This document shows positions 63,368-64,000 of a DNA stretch of 64,000 nucleotides, piece after piece. Both the position numbers and the translations under genes were made by a program. The notes under the pieces are model-generated. The model did no database searches. It worked only from the letters and a program-made list of their open reading frames with translations, and was not told where the DNA came from. The number at the start of each line of letters is the position of its first letter. Positions within the stretch are counted from its first letter, which is position 1. Location: assembly GCA_902651635.1 (NCBI GenBank), contig CACRSC010000014.1, positions 394,524 through 458,523 of the forward strand, written 5' to 3'. This DNA comes from Mastigamoeba balamuthi. Its lineage: Eukaryota; Evosea; Mastigamoebida; Mastigamoebidae.

Positions 63368-64000
63368 ATGTTCGCAGCGGACCCGACGACCAACGACGAC
63401 CTCGTGGACTCTCTGCTGGGTGGGGACGCCCTCCCGCCGCGTGCCGGTTTTCTGACAGACTCGCTCAGCCCGCAACGTCCTGCACAGCCCCGCCATCGCG
63501 AGTGCGTTCAGGCGGGTGCCCCGGGCCCTCTTCGCCCCGCAGAACATCGAGCCAGGCGTGGCCTACGCGGACAGGCCGCTCAAAGTCAACAACCTGCACC
63601 TCTCGTGCGTGCCCAGCGCTGGGCGGCGCCGGCGAACACCGACCGATTTCCTGATATTGTCGGAATCTGCGGGATATTTCTCCCCCCACACCACGCTCCA
63701 CAACAGAGCGCCGCATATCTACGCGATGCTGCTCGAGGCGTTCGAGGTGGATGCTGGGATGTCGTTCCTCAACGTCGGCAGCGGGAGTGGCTACCTGAGC
63801 GCGATCGTCGGCCTCCTGCTCGGCCCCGTGCGCACTTATTTCCTCTTTTCCCGCCGAGAGAATCAACTGATTCGCACCTCCCGATATCTCTGCATATCTG
63901 CGGCAGGAGGGAGTCAACCACGGCATCGAGGTCTGCGAGGAGAACGTGCGGAGCTCCAAGGAGGCGTGGACGAGGTGGCGCGAGGAGGGCCTGCTCTCGG
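63368..64000 (+). CDS. PCMTD-like (protein-isoaspartate methyltransferase domain) protein, 3' end outside window
   Basis: PCMT-fold protein close to PCMTD1/2, which in animals bind SAM and act as Cullin-5 substrate receptors rather than confirmed repair enzymes. Exons so far: 63368-63419, 63469-63604, 63707-63827 and from 63907 on. Recognisable stretches: N-terminal 'NDDLVDSLL' (PCMTD proteins have NDDLIDNL), 'KVNNLHLSAPHIYAMLLEAF', SAM-binding motif I 'SFLNVGSGSGYLSAIVGLLL' and 'GVNHGIEVCEENV'. Splicing is supported because each join restores a family-conserved stretch. The C-terminal part lies beyond the window. Choosing PCMTD over plain PCMT rests on the NDDL start and 'SFLNxGSGxGYLS'. Confidence 0.82.
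   Translation, partial: MFAADPTTNDDLVDSLLGGDALPPRAGFLTDSLSPQRPAQPRHRECVQAGAPGPLRPAEHRARRGLRGQAAQSQQPAPLVRAQRWAAPANTDRFPDIVGICGIFLPPHHAPQQSAAYLRDAARGVRGGCWDVVPQRRQREWLPERDRRPPARPRAHLFPLFPPRESTDSHLPISLHICGRRESTTASRSARRTCGAPRRRGRGGARRACSR

Noticed and set aside
1-64000. CRISPR arrays, bacterial operons, retroviral or other capsid-bearing elements
   Set aside because: No regular spaced repeats, no ribosome-binding sites or operons, and no reverse transcriptase, integrase or capsid motifs were seen.

Overview
This is a gene-dense, strongly GC-rich eukaryotic nuclear window. It holds about thirty protein genes, most with short spliceosomal introns (roughly 40-210 nt), on both strands and often only 60-150 bp apart. 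The gene set is that of a free-living unicellular eukaryote: TFIID subunit TAF1, the UFM1 ligase UFL1, an SWR1-complex SWC5/CFDP1 homologue, the BLOC-3 subunit HPS1, mevalonate diphosphate decarboxylase, an ABCF translation ATPase, a forkhead protein and TLDc proteins. An AdhE-derived alcohol dehydrogenase relative, secreted RNase T2, sphingomyelinase-like and MINPP-like enzymes, and a crinkler/RHS-type NTPase would fit an amoeboid, possibly anaerobic protist such as an archamoebid. That taxonomic guess is inference only. No viral or prokaryotic gene cluster is present.

Layout: TAF1 (3' part), long-chain acyl-CoA synthetase and an acid sphingomyelinase-like enzyme (1-7.2 kb); a tandem pair of TLDc genes with a fragmentary reading frame between them (7.6-10.0 kb); an AdhE-like gene whose two active sites are both altered (10.3-13.2 kb); two unassigned genes, UFL1 and a UBE2T-like E2, with the E2 3' half duplicated in tandem (13.5-20.2 kb); MINPP1-like phosphatase (20.8-22.4 kb); three tandem RING-coil-RRM paralogues (22.6-28.5 kb) followed by the forkhead gene a fragment of which was copied with them; MFSD1-like transporter and RHS/CRN-like P-loop NTPase (30.2-35.3 kb); a foldback element and an AT-rich island (35.8-37.2 kb); an SH3 plus pre-toxin-TG-like protein, a two-TM protein and ABCF3-like ATPase (37.2-42.5 kb); an ankyrin-like gene with a tRNA-Glu inside its first intron (42.8-45.4 kb); F-box, HPS1, MVD, heat-shock-element-driven HSP20 and RNase T2 (45.8-53.9 kb); C2H2 zinc-finger, SWC5 and an unassigned gene (54.2-58.0 kb); a large gene encoding a pseudo-GTPase, a Ras-like GTPase and a PH domain (58.6-63.0 kb); and the start of a PCMTD-like methyltransferase domain gene (63.4 kb to the right edge).

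Genome-level signals: exon joins were inferred by eye from reading-frame continuity, family conservation and GT/AG (occasionally GC/AG) borders. Donors very often read GTGCGY rather than GTRAGT. The hexamer GATATC recurs in non-coding DNA, particularly between divergently transcribed genes. Most long open frames antisense to these genes are GC-composition shadows and were left out. Family names rest on remembered motifs and alignments, not on a database search.
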